Assembly: GCA_030765245.1 (NCBI GenBank)
Contig: JAVCCX010000297.1
Span: forward strand, 1 to 5,816
From: Candidatus Zophobacter franzmannii
Lineage (GTDB): Bacteria; Cloacimonadota; Cloacimonadia; Cloacimonadales; JAFGVF01
Length of the DNA stretch: 5,816 bases
Direction of reading: 5' to 3'
Below, in pieces: positions 1 through 5,816 of the stretch. The first letter of the stretch is position 1; every line of letters begins with the position of its first letter. The translations under genes and the position numbers were made by a program. Under the pieces are notes generated by a model, which saw only the letters and a program-made list of their open reading frames with translations, did not search any database and had not been told where the DNA came from.

Positions 1-1600
1 ATGAAAAAGTTCTTGTTACTATCGATGGTAGCCTTTGTGTTAGTAGGCTGTACAATTAAAAATCCAAGTGGAAACACACTGGGATATAGATTTAAACTTG
101 CCACTTATGGACGAAATATACCCCATGAGTGACTTGATAGATGATGAATTCATTTTTATGGACTCAGATAGTACATTATATGCGAAATCTGTTGGTGATA
201 TAAACACTACTCCAATTGAAGAATTAGTTGTTGAACTAGATGCCAGCTTCCCAATTCCGCATTTGTATAGTACTTTACCCGACACTTCCAGTGCTGTTCC
301 ATTTGAGTCAATACTTCCGGATTACAAAATAGAAGTTGTTTTTGGTAAGATAAAATCAGGATATTTATATATAGATTATGTTGATATAGTTCAAGAAGAA
401 CACAAAGCGGTTGTGGAATTAGTATTTGATGAAATCGTGAATGAAGAAGGACTTAAATTTTCTCCTATGGTAGATTTAACTGAAGCAGGAACATTCTCAG
501 AAGAGTTTGATTTAAGTGGATATTTTATAAAGACAACAGGAGATATAACGGATGAAGATGTCGCAGTTAATGAATTAAAATTTACTGTAAGCTTAACAGA
601 TATTGGGAGTTCTCCTGCAGGTACAGATTTCGGTTCTATGGAAGTGATTTTAGCAAACCAATTCAATTTTGAATCATTCTACGGAAGTATTGATGGATTC
701 TCAATGGATGTAGAAAAGAATATTGCTGATTTAGACATTGAATATCCGGAAAATACCAACGATGTCATAGCAATAGAAGATGTAAAAGTCATTTTAGATT
801 TAGTATCAGATATTGGTTTTGGGAGTAGATTTGATGGATTTATTACTGCTCATAATGATGACGGAGATAGTGTTAGGGTAGAAATTCGTGATGATGATGG
901 TAACTTCTTCAGTATTCCATCCGCTCCTGTTGGGTTTGATGAGTATGGTTATCCTGTGACAATTGCAAGTCCTTCTCGATTCATTAGCGATGGGGTTGTT
1001 GATAGTCTATTTACTATCATGCCAACAAGTTTAACAATCCATAGTTCGAAAATATACATTGATAATCCAACAACCGGTTATGGTTTTATCTCACTTATTC
1101 ATGATTTACATGGAGAATACACAGGGATAATCCCTTTCACTTTCTCGATACTCAACTCAACCATCCCACTTATAAATAGTGAAAACTCAGTTTCACATGT
1201 TTCGCAAGAAAACCAGGATATTATAAACAAGCATGTACAGGAAGCTGAGATTGAACTACATGTAGATAATAATCTCCCCTTAAGTGCATGGCTTTCAATA
1301 TATATTCACAATGAACCTCTTGGAAGTACAGCTGACTCTCTTGATTTAGCGGTACTAAAAATAGAAGGTGATGATCTTGATGATAATGGTGAACCTGATG
1401 GTTTCTATGTTGAAAAGTTTGCTCAGGATAAAGTTTTCAATATCCATGCTGCTGACTTCTCTGTGTTTGAAAACGATAGTGTGTACATAAAATTTAAGCT
1501 ATTGGCAGAGGGAACCGATGAACCGGTGACACTTACTGCAACTCATAATGACTTCATTCGCTTGAATGGGGCTTTGAAGCTAAAAGCAAGATTGGAATAA
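1..1600 (+). CDS. Frameshifted lipoprotein of unknown function (signal peptide and body in different frames)
   Basis: This is a predicted envelope lipoprotein of unknown function. Frame 1 from ATG 1 encodes a lipoprotein signal peptide: M-K-K, a hydrophobic core and the lipobox L14-V-G-C17 (Cys codon 49-51). That frame stops at TGA 130-132 after 43 codons. The rest, about 510 codons to TAA 1598-1600, lies in frame 2, where the first candidate start is GTG 68 with no ribosome binding site before it. The frame-2 product has no signal peptide but opens with W-D-I-D-L-N-L-P-L (from 80), which resembles the start of mature lipoproteins in Cloacimonadota-like bacteria. Rejoined, the product would be about 532 residues. 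The body is very acidic and rich in beta-type sequence, with one calcium-loop-like motif near its end. The stop lies 8-11 bases before the next gene, so it is probably first in the operon. A sequencing error or a real disabling mutation are both possible. Certainty is high for the gene and low for function. Confidence 0.8.
52..82 (+). other. Probable frameshift site in the lipoprotein gene
   Basis: The switch from frame 1 to frame 2 must fall between the lipobox cysteine codon (ends 51) and the W-D-I-D-L motif (starts 80). The interval contains a short dinucleotide run, ACACAC at 74-79. Either one extra base or two missing bases would explain the shift; loss of one AC unit from this run would do it and would restore G-N-T-H-W-D. 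No classic programmed-frameshift signal (slippery heptamer, or CTT-TGA as in prfB) is visible, so slippage mutation or assembly error is preferred. The exact position is inferred. Confidence 0.6.
1373..1399 (+). other. Calcium-loop-like motif in the lipoprotein
   Basis: In the frame-2 reading these codons spell D-L-D-D-N-G-E-P-D, matching the D-x-D-x-[DN]-G-x-x-D spacing of EF-hand-like, dockerin and thrombospondin type-3 calcium loops. Only one copy is seen, and the protein is rich in Asp throughout, so a chance match is possible. Calcium binding is an inference. Confidence 0.3.
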
Positions 1601-1601
1601 T

Positions 1602-1607
1602 AGGTGG
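1602..1607 (+). promoter_or_regulatory. Ribosome binding site deciding the barrel gene start
   Basis: AGGTGG lies just after the lipoprotein stop codon. It is 1 base before ATG 1609 and 4 bases before ATG 1612. The second ATG is the better-spaced start, giving a product one residue shorter (M-K-K-I-I). Confidence 0.6.
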
Positions 1608-1608
1608 T

Positions 1609-2856
1609 ATGATGAAAAAGATAATATTAGTTACTCTGATCCTATTTGCTACTGTTTTGTTGATTGCTTCCCCTCGCTCAAAAGGTTTTGCCGGTAGTTT
1701 TCTTATGCGTGCTAAAACTACTGATGCACTCTTTTGGAATCCTGCGAACTTAAATTCTGATGACTCATTTATGGACATGCCTCTTGCCAACACTTCATTT
1801 GAAATATATAACAATGCCTTCTCAATTGAGACATACAACTCCGTAGCCGGTAAATATATAGATCAAGAAATGAAGGAAAAGATGCTTAAGAATGTCGATG
1901 GTAACCTCAAAATTAAAACTGAGTTTACTATGAATGAGTTTGCTTGGACCGCGGGTAATACCGGTTTGGCAATGCGGACTACTTTTGCTATGAGTGGTAA
2001 GTTTTCTGAAGAGTATCTTCGTTTGATTTTGTTTGGTAATTCTGAGAGCTATTACGAGTTTTCAAACGATGATAATCAAATCGATGCGCTAAGTTACATA
2101 GAGTTTTTATGGTCATATGGTGGGTTAGATATCCCTTATGTTAGCGACTATTTCCCAGCAAAATGGGGTGTATCTCTCAGCCCATTAGTCGGTATTAATT
2201 CTATTGAGACCATGAGCTATAGTGGACATTTTGATTCCGGTATACACGATGAAGAGATTACGGGAGCTGATTTTGAACAAGAAGTTGTTCTTTTAAGTAG
2301 TACCGGTGGACTTGGTTTCAAAGGATTGCTTGGTGTCACTACTGAACCTATAGAAAATCTAGAAGTTGGTATTAGCTTTGATAACATTTTTGGTAATATC
2401 TGGTGGAATTTTGATGTACAAGAGCTACATTACTCAATGAGTGCAGATTCGGTTTATCTTTTCAACCTTGATGAAGACTTTTATCAAGAAGAAGAGGAAA
2501 CAATCAGCCTTGATTCGAATCACACATCATTACCGTTCACTTCCGCATTAGGTGTTATGTACACATATCACAAAACTTCTCTTTCAGCTGATTATAGGCA
2601 AGCTATTGAAAACACTGCATTCACAACAGACAGACCAGTTTTTTCTTTAGGTTTTGAAACTATGTGGGAAGCAATGCCAATCCAGATGGGAGTTAGATTT
2701 GGTAATAGCCTTGAACCAACAGTATTCGCATGGGGTTTAGGGTATCGTATGGAAGATTTGGAGTTTGGTTTCAATGTTCAAACACAAAATAGTATCCTTC
2801 CGAACGACAAATCAAATGGTATTGCAATCGGTTTACATTGGAGATCTAGACTATAG
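1609..2856 (+). CDS. Predicted outer-membrane beta-barrel protein (DUF5723/PorV-like)
   Basis: The 415-residue product (414 from the preferred ATG 1612) starts with a signal peptide: M-K-K, a hydrophobic stretch to about residue 20, and probable cleavage near A20-S21. The mature N-terminus has G-F-A-G-S followed by A-L-F-W-N-P-A-N-L (residues 40-48). This resembles the short N-terminal motif of FadL-, PorV- and DUF5723-type outer-membrane barrels. The C-terminal 100 residues form repeated amphipathic strands with alternating aromatic and hydrophobic residues, ending in G-L-H-W-R-S-R-L. Outer-membrane location is therefore likely. An acidic insertion (about residues 288-302, E-E-E-E at 294-297) looks like an exposed loop. 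The gene lies 8-11 bases after the lipoprotein and directly abuts the next gene, so the three are probably co-transcribed. Substrate and partners are unknown. A role as a partner barrel for the lipoprotein is a guess from order alone. The family label comes from motif resemblance, not a search. Confidence 0.78.
   Translation: MMKKIILVTLILFATVLLIASPRSKGFAGSFLMRAKTTDALFWNPANLNSDDSFMDMPLANTSFEIYNNAFSIETYNSVAGKYIDQEMKEKMLKNVDGNLKIKTEFTMNEFAWTAGNTGLAMRTTFAMSGKFSEEYLRLILFGNSESYYEFSNDDNQIDALSYIEFLWSYGGLDIPYVSDYFPAKWGVSLSPLVGINSIETMSYSGHFDSGIHDEEITGADFEQEVVLLSSTGGLGFKGLLGVTTEPIENLEVGISFDNIFGNIWWNFDVQELHYSMSADSVYLFNLDEDFYQEEEETISLDSNHTSLPFTSALGVMYTYHKTSLSADYRQAIENTAFTTDRPVFSLGFETMWEAMPIQMGVRFGNSLEPTVFAWGLGYRMEDLEFGFNVQTQNSILPNDKSNGIAIGLHWRSRL
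2840..2844 (+). promoter_or_regulatory. Ribosome binding site inside the barrel gene
   Basis: GGAGA lies within the last codons of the barrel gene, 12 bases before ATG 2857, which follows TAG 2854-2856 with no gap. The spacing is rather long, so translation of the third gene probably relies partly on coupling to termination of the second. Confidence 0.4.
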
Positions 2857-4860
2857 ATGAAGTATTTTGTTTTATTTCTAATTGCAATACTCGTTGGGTG
2901 GTTGTATTATCGGAAAACGGTTCCTGCTTTAATTACCAAGGAAAGAATACTGTTAACCTTTCTTCGGACACTCTCAGTTTTTCTTATCTTAGTATATCTA
3001 TTCAACCCAATCTTGTACTACATTAAGAATGTTACAAGAAGTTCTGAGGTTGTTTTTCTTCGGGATATTTCAAATAGTATGGAGTTATTAGAGGAGAGTA
3101 AAGCAAAATCTAAGCATTATGTACCTTTAGAGAATACTCTTAGAAACAGATATACAGCCTTAGGTTACCAGGTAACAGAATACAATTTCGCAACAGGTCT
3201 TAGTGGAAGTAAGGAAAGAACAGATTTAACCCTTACGATGAATGAACTGACCAAGCAAAACAAATTGGAAGAAGTAAGTGAGATTGTTTTAATCTCAGAC
3301 GGATGGTTTCATGATAAATCATTCGATGCTGTTAGATTATCGGGTAAAAGAGTAAATCCTATTATCCCTTCAATTACTAATTCATCTGCAGATACATACA
3401 TATCAAGAGTTGAATTTAATGAAAATGCCTATCGTAACGAAAGTACACCGTTTGTAGTTCATTGTCATTCGGAACAGTTCAATGGTGATGCAACAGTAAA
3501 AATGTTCTATTTAGATAAACTCATCCAGGCTAAAGACATCTCGTTCAAAGATGAGAAAGTACAAAACATAGAGTTCAGTTATGCTTTTAAGAATACAGGT
3601 CTTAAGAAAATTAACTTTGAAGTAACCCCTAAGAATCTACAGGAAATCATTCAATCAAATAATACTGTAGTTACTGTTTCAAATGTCCGGGAAGAGAAGG
3701 AAACTGTCCTTATCATTACAGATGCAATGACTTGGGAAACTATGTATGTAATGGATGCTTTAAAGAACAACACTAGATTGCAGACTCAGGTTCTTCAGGC
3801 TAAAAATAGTTCACTTTACTCGGGAAAGAAACTCTTGAGAGAAGATTTAAATTCAATTAATTATTCTCTGTTAGTTTTAATAAATAGCGATAGACTAAGG
3901 CTTAACAGTCGCAATACTGGTATTATTATTGATAACCTTAGTAAGGGTAAAGGGCTTCTACTCATTGGGATGCCAGTACAGGGACTTGACTCAGTTGCTC
4001 CATTGGTTAAGAGTAATATTTCAAGAGTTTTTACAAATACATTTAGCTACGGTACAAAAATGAGTGAGTATAGGTCTTTCGACTTTATAAAATCCGGGAT
4101 AGATAATATTCCACCGGTTGACTATCAATACCTGAGCTCTAAGCCTAATGTCGAAGTACTTTCAAGTTTTATTAACAATGAAAGCTCTCCTGCCATTGCT
4201 TTAAAGAAGAGTGGTCGAGGACAATTTCTTCATCTGGGGATGCTTAATCTCTGGAAATGGCAACTATGGGATAACGGAGATGGTTATCGAAAGTTTATCG
4301 TCAGTATTTGCAATTGGTTAAGTAACTCTACTGAAGACAGAATAGCCTTTTATAGTGATCAGCCGGGTTACTTGCAGGGAGAGAGGGTTACCCTAACTCT
4401 CAAAGCATTTGATGAGAAGATGGAGCTTATTACAGACCTTCAACCTAACCTCATCCTCAAGAATTCTAAATCAAAGGAAGTACTTTCTGAATACTTCGAA
4501 TTATCAGAAGGAAACTATATGCTTAAGCTGGATGAACTATCACCGGATAAATACACAGCTAACGTTTCTGATACGCAAAATAACATTGAATCATCTCTCG
4601 AGTTCATTGTAGGGGAGAAGGGCTTAGAAGATGCTAATATTGGGCTCAAAAAGGAAAACTTACAGTATCTCGCATCCTTAACTTCAGGAACTGTTGTTAC
4701 AGCTTCAAGTATTGATGGATTTGATATATCTCAGGCTAAAGAGAACCATTCTAAGTTAAACATTGAAATCCCTTTGTATCGAAAGCATCTTATCCTCATC
4801 CTATTCCTACTTGTGTTTGCATTAGAGCTCTTGATTCGTAGAAGGAAGGGTTTGATTTAG
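2857..4860 (+). CDS. Membrane-anchored vWA / GATase-like protein
   Basis: The 667-residue product has two N-terminal membrane helices (about 3-18 and 31-55). A vWA-type domain (about 63-170) follows, with a MIDAS-like D70-I-S72-N-S74 and a later I-S-D148-G, as expected for metal-dependent ligand binding. Residues about 180-275 look like an Ig-like beta domain ending in N-N-T-V-V-T-V. From about 282 comes a Rossmann-type class I glutamine amidotransferase-like region (V-L-I-I-T-D-A, W-E-T; later G-K-G-L-L-L-I-G). It lacks a G-x-C-x-G nucleophile motif; the only cysteines are C203 and C485, so it is probably not catalytic. A second beta domain (about 498-586) precedes L-x-x-L-A-S-L-T-S-G, and the protein ends with a membrane helix (643-660) and R-R-R-K-G-L-I. 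This architecture matches large VWA/GATase-like membrane proteins common in FCB-group bacteria and distantly resembles BatA-type proteins. The bulk is predicted to be periplasmic. Function is unknown; a scaffold or envelope-assembly role is inferred. It is the last gene of the operon. Confidence 0.85.
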   Translation: MKYFVLFLIAILVGWLYYRKTVPALITKERILLTFLRTLSVFLILVYLFNPILYYIKNVTRSSEVVFLRDISNSMELLEESKAKSKHYVPLENTLRNRYTALGYQVTEYNFATGLSGSKERTDLTLTMNELTKQNKLEEVSEIVLISDGWFHDKSFDAVRLSGKRVNPIIPSITNSSADTYISRVEFNENAYRNESTPFVVHCHSEQFNGDATVKMFYLDKLIQAKDISFKDEKVQNIEFSYAFKNTGLKKINFEVTPKNLQEIIQSNNTVVTVSNVREEKETVLIITDAMTWETMYVMDALKNNTRLQTQVLQAKNSSLYSGKKLLREDLNSINYSLLVLINSDRLRLNSRNTGIIIDNLSKGKGLLLIGMPVQGLDSVAPLVKSNISRVFTNTFSYGTKMSEYRSFDFIKSGIDNIPPVDYQYLSSKPNVEVLSSFINNESSPAIALKKSGRGQFLHLGMLNLWKWQLWDNGDGYRKFIVSICNWLSNSTEDRIAFYSDQPGYLQGERVTLTLKAFDEKMELITDLQPNLILKNSKSKEVLSEYFELSEGNYMLKLDELSPDKYTANVSDTQNNIESSLEFIVGEKGLEDANIGLKKENLQYLASLTSGTVVTASSIDGFDISQAKENHSKLNIEIPLYRKHLILILFLLVFALELLIRRRKGLI

Positions 4861-4892
4861 ACTTTAGATTCTACTAATAGTTTTTACATAGA

Positions 4893-4924
4893 AAAAGAGA
4901 GCTAACAAAAGTTAGCTCTCTTTT
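4893..4924. terminator. Bidirectional intrinsic terminator between convergent genes
   Basis: A perfect 14-bp inverted repeat (4893-4906 with 4911-4924) encloses an AAAA loop. The GAGAGCTAAC core is flanked by an A tract on the left and a T tract on the right, so each strand reads as a hairpin followed by a U run. It lies 32 bases after the operon stop codon and about 25 bases beyond the end of the mscS remnant on the other strand, so it can serve both. Confidence 0.9.
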
Positions 4925-4949
4925 AGTATTAATAATTCTTTTCTAATGG

Positions 4950-5328
4950 TTACCCATTATGAACAACGATTTGTGGATATGGTATTTCAATATCATTCTT
5001 ATCACAAGCAACTTTTACTTGTTCTAACATATCAAAATGTACATCCCAATAATCTGCACCTTTAACCCAAAGCCTACATGTAAAGTCTAAAGAACTTGCA
5101 TTATGTGTATCTAATCTTACGAAAGGAGCTGGATCTTTAAGTACCTTTGGATGAGCAAGGGCAACATCCATAATAACTTTCTTCACAAGCTCAATATCAT
5201 TAATTATAAGATGCTGAGAAAGTAAAGTCAACGCTTCTTTCCGGAGCAGTAGAATAATTGATAATTGGTGCGTTTGCAAGACTTCCATTTGGAATGAAGA
5301 TAGTCTCCTTAAACATCTCAATGTTCAT
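4950..5328 (-). pseudogene. mscS: 3' remnant of an mscS-family mechanosensitive channel gene, frameshifted
   Basis: The minus strand encodes the C-terminal cytoplasmic part of a small-conductance mechanosensitive channel. The first part reads F-I-P-N-G-S-L-A-N-A-P-I-I-N-Y-S, the conserved end of the MscS beta domain (I-P-N-G in E. coli MscS). It continues to S-A-S-Y-N and then hits TAA at 5200-5202. One base over, the frame resumes N-D-I-E-L-V-K-K and runs through V-L-K-D-P-A-P-F-V, R-L-W-V-K, Y-W-D-V-H-F-D-M-L-E and I-P-Y-P-Q-I-V-V-H to the stop at 4950-4952, the normal C-terminal end of the family. The membrane helices and pore (roughly the first half or more) are absent; the upstream frame closes at TAA 5374-5376, and a tRNA gene lies about 100 bases beyond that. 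ATG 5326-5328 follows AGGCGGG by 3 bases, so some translation cannot be excluded, but no channel could form. Family identity is confident. Confidence 0.85.
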
Positions 5329-5371
5329 TTTCCCGCCTGATTTTATGCAGTAATATTCCAAAATATAATTA

Positions 5372-5387
5372 GTTTATGGGGATAAAC
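5372..5387 (-). terminator. Weak hairpin downstream of the tRNA cluster
   Basis: On the minus strand, GTTTAT and ATAAAC (6 bp) enclose CCCC and are followed by an A/T-rich stretch (TAATTATATTTT). It lies about 90 bases beyond the tRNA-His 3' end, before the mscS remnant. It is the only candidate I see for ending tRNA transcription, but the stem is short and AT-rich and there is no uninterrupted U run. The rest of 5329-5475 shows no gene. Confidence 0.25.
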
Positions 5388-5475
5388 AACTTCTGTTAAA
5401 AATATTTACTCTTAATCAGATTTTGGGGGGATAATAGAGAGTGTCAAGGAATAGATAGGTGGGAGAGTTTAAAAG

Positions 5476-5552
5476 TGGGGTGGCTGACGGGACTTGAACC
5501 CGCGACGTCTTGAGCCACAATCAAGTACTCTGCCAACTGAGCTACAGCCACC
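5476..5552 (-). tRNA. tRNA-His (GTG)
   Basis: This is a full 77-base cloverleaf including the encoded CCA (5476-5478). The acceptor pairs GTGGCTG with CAGCCAC. The histidine-specific extra G(-1) at 5552 sits opposite C73, the identity element for histidyl-tRNA synthetase. The anticodon stem CTTGA/TCAAG holds loop TTGTGGC with anticodon GTG at 5516-5518. The T arm GCGGG-TTCAAGT-CCCGT has one G-U pair. It is the last tRNA of the cluster in transcription order. Confidence 0.97.
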
Positions 5553-5566
5553 ACGGCAATAAAAAA

Positions 5567-5643
<77 letters not shown>

Positions 5644-5663
5644 ACGTTCCACATATAAAATAA

Positions 5664-5682
5664 GCTTATCATTTTGATAAGC
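5664..5682 (-). other. Hairpin between tRNA-Met and tRNA-Arg
   Basis: A 7-bp inverted repeat, GCTTATC/GATAAGC with a 5-base loop, lies in the 49-base spacer between two tRNA genes. On the transcribed strand it is followed by TTATTTTATAT. It could be a processing element or a leaky terminator within the tRNA transcript. The stem is mostly A-T and the T run is interrupted, so strong termination is unlikely. Confidence 0.45.
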
Positions 5683-5692
5683 AGGTTGAAAT

Positions 5693-5769
5693 TGGTAGCG
5701 GCGCAGGGATTCGAACCCCGGACACTCGGATTATGATTACGATGCTCTAACCAACTGAGCTACGCCGCC
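5693..5769 (-). tRNA. tRNA with CAT anticodon, probably elongator tRNA-Met
   Basis: This is a 77-base cloverleaf with encoded CCA (5693-5695), acceptor GGCGGCG/CGCCGCT (G1-U72 wobble) and T arm CGGGG-TTCGAAT-CCCTG. The anticodon loop is ATCATAA with CAT at 5733-5735. The anticodon stem TCGTA/TCCGA has a U30-C40 mismatch. It lacks the three G-C pairs at the base of the anticodon stem that mark the initiator. Elongator Met is preferred from overall resemblance, but a tRNA-Ile2 whose C34 is modified to lysidine by TilS is not excluded. Confidence 0.93.
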
Positions 5770-5771
5770 AT

Positions 5772-5816
5772 TGGTAGCGAGGGGAGGATTTGAACCTCCG
5801 ACCTTCGGGTTATGAG
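5772..5816 (-). tRNA. Partial initiator tRNA-fMet (CAT), cut by window edge
   Basis: Only positions 32-76 are inside the window. They comprise loop CTCATAA with anticodon CAT, then CCCGA (the 3' half of the initiator-type three G-C anticodon stem), AGGTC, T arm GGAGG-TTCAAAT-CCTCC, CCTCGCT, A73 and CCA at 5772-5774. The stretch from the anticodon through AAGGTC matches the E. coli initiator tRNA. The 5' half, including the C1 mismatch that would confirm it, is outside. Position 72 is U, not the usual A. Only 2 bases separate it from the next tRNA, so they are co-transcribed. Confidence 0.88.

Noticed and set aside
60..140. Programmed ribosomal frameshift in the lipoprotein gene
   Set aside because: No slippery heptamer, no CTT-TGA context and no stimulatory stem-loop; the frame-1 stop TGA (130-132) also lies beyond the point where the conserved frame-2 sequence has already begun.
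40..285. 81-codon minus-strand open frame opposite the lipoprotein start
   Set aside because: It lies opposite a frame with clear protein features and shows no recognisable motif or ribosome binding site; it is a shadow.
391..666. 91-codon minus-strand open frame inside the lipoprotein gene
   Set aside because: Low-complexity Ser/Thr-rich translation antisense to an acidic coding region; a typical shadow frame.
1554..1838. 94-codon minus-strand open frame across the lipoprotein/barrel junction
   Set aside because: Its hydrophobic end is the antisense of the barrel signal peptide, and it spans an operon junction on the wrong strand.
2592..2774. 60-codon minus-strand open frame inside the barrel gene
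   Set aside because: Shadow of the barrel strands; no motif and no start signal.
4409..4612. 67-codon plus-strand open frame inside the vWA/GATase-like gene
   Set aside because: It is an out-of-frame reading of a well-supported coding region, with no domain features.
5418..5447. Minus-strand TTGACA as a possible promoter for the mscS remnant
   Set aside because: The -35 match is perfect, but the best -10 at 16 bases is CAAAAT (4 of 6), and the gene it would drive is a fragment.

Overview
The window is AT-rich bacterial DNA with two oppositely oriented halves that converge on a bidirectional terminator near 4.9 kb. The plus strand carries a compact three-gene cell-envelope operon: a lipoprotein, a predicted outer-membrane beta-barrel and a membrane-anchored vWA/GATase-like protein. 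The minus strand carries a 3' remnant of an mscS-type mechanosensitive channel gene and, beyond it, a tRNA cluster that runs off the right edge. The protein types suggest a Gram-negative member of the FCB group, possibly Cloacimonadota. These types are a lipoprotein whose mature part opens with a W-D-x-D-L-N-L-P-L motif, a barrel with an F-W-N-P-A-N-L motif near the N-terminus, and a protein ending in a hydrophobic helix plus R-R-R-K-G-L. This placement comes from family resemblance only; no search was run.

Region by region: 1-1600 is a lipoprotein gene whose signal peptide (frame 1) and body (frame 2) are in different frames. 1609-2856 (probable start 1612) is the beta-barrel protein. 2857-4860 starts directly after the barrel's stop codon and encodes the 667-residue membrane protein. 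4893-4924 is a perfect 14-bp hairpin with A and T tracts on either side. 4950-5328 (minus) is the mscS C-terminal fragment, with an internal frameshift. 5329-5475 has no gene and only a weak hairpin. 5476-5816 (minus) holds tRNA-His(GTG), tRNA-Arg(TCT), tRNA-Met(CAT) and a partial initiator tRNA-fMet. Transcription order is fMet, Met, Arg, His, and every visible 3' end encodes CCA.

The three plus-strand genes are spaced for co-transcription and probably translational coupling, and all products are predicted to be exported or membrane-bound. A shared envelope role is a fair inference, but no specific function can be assigned. The most notable anomalies are two independent frameshifts (lipoprotein and mscS) and isolated stem mismatches in two otherwise canonical tRNAs. 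Together they suggest either local sequence error in a draft assembly or real gene decay. I found no mobile element, CRISPR array, defence system or clear evidence of a new biological system.
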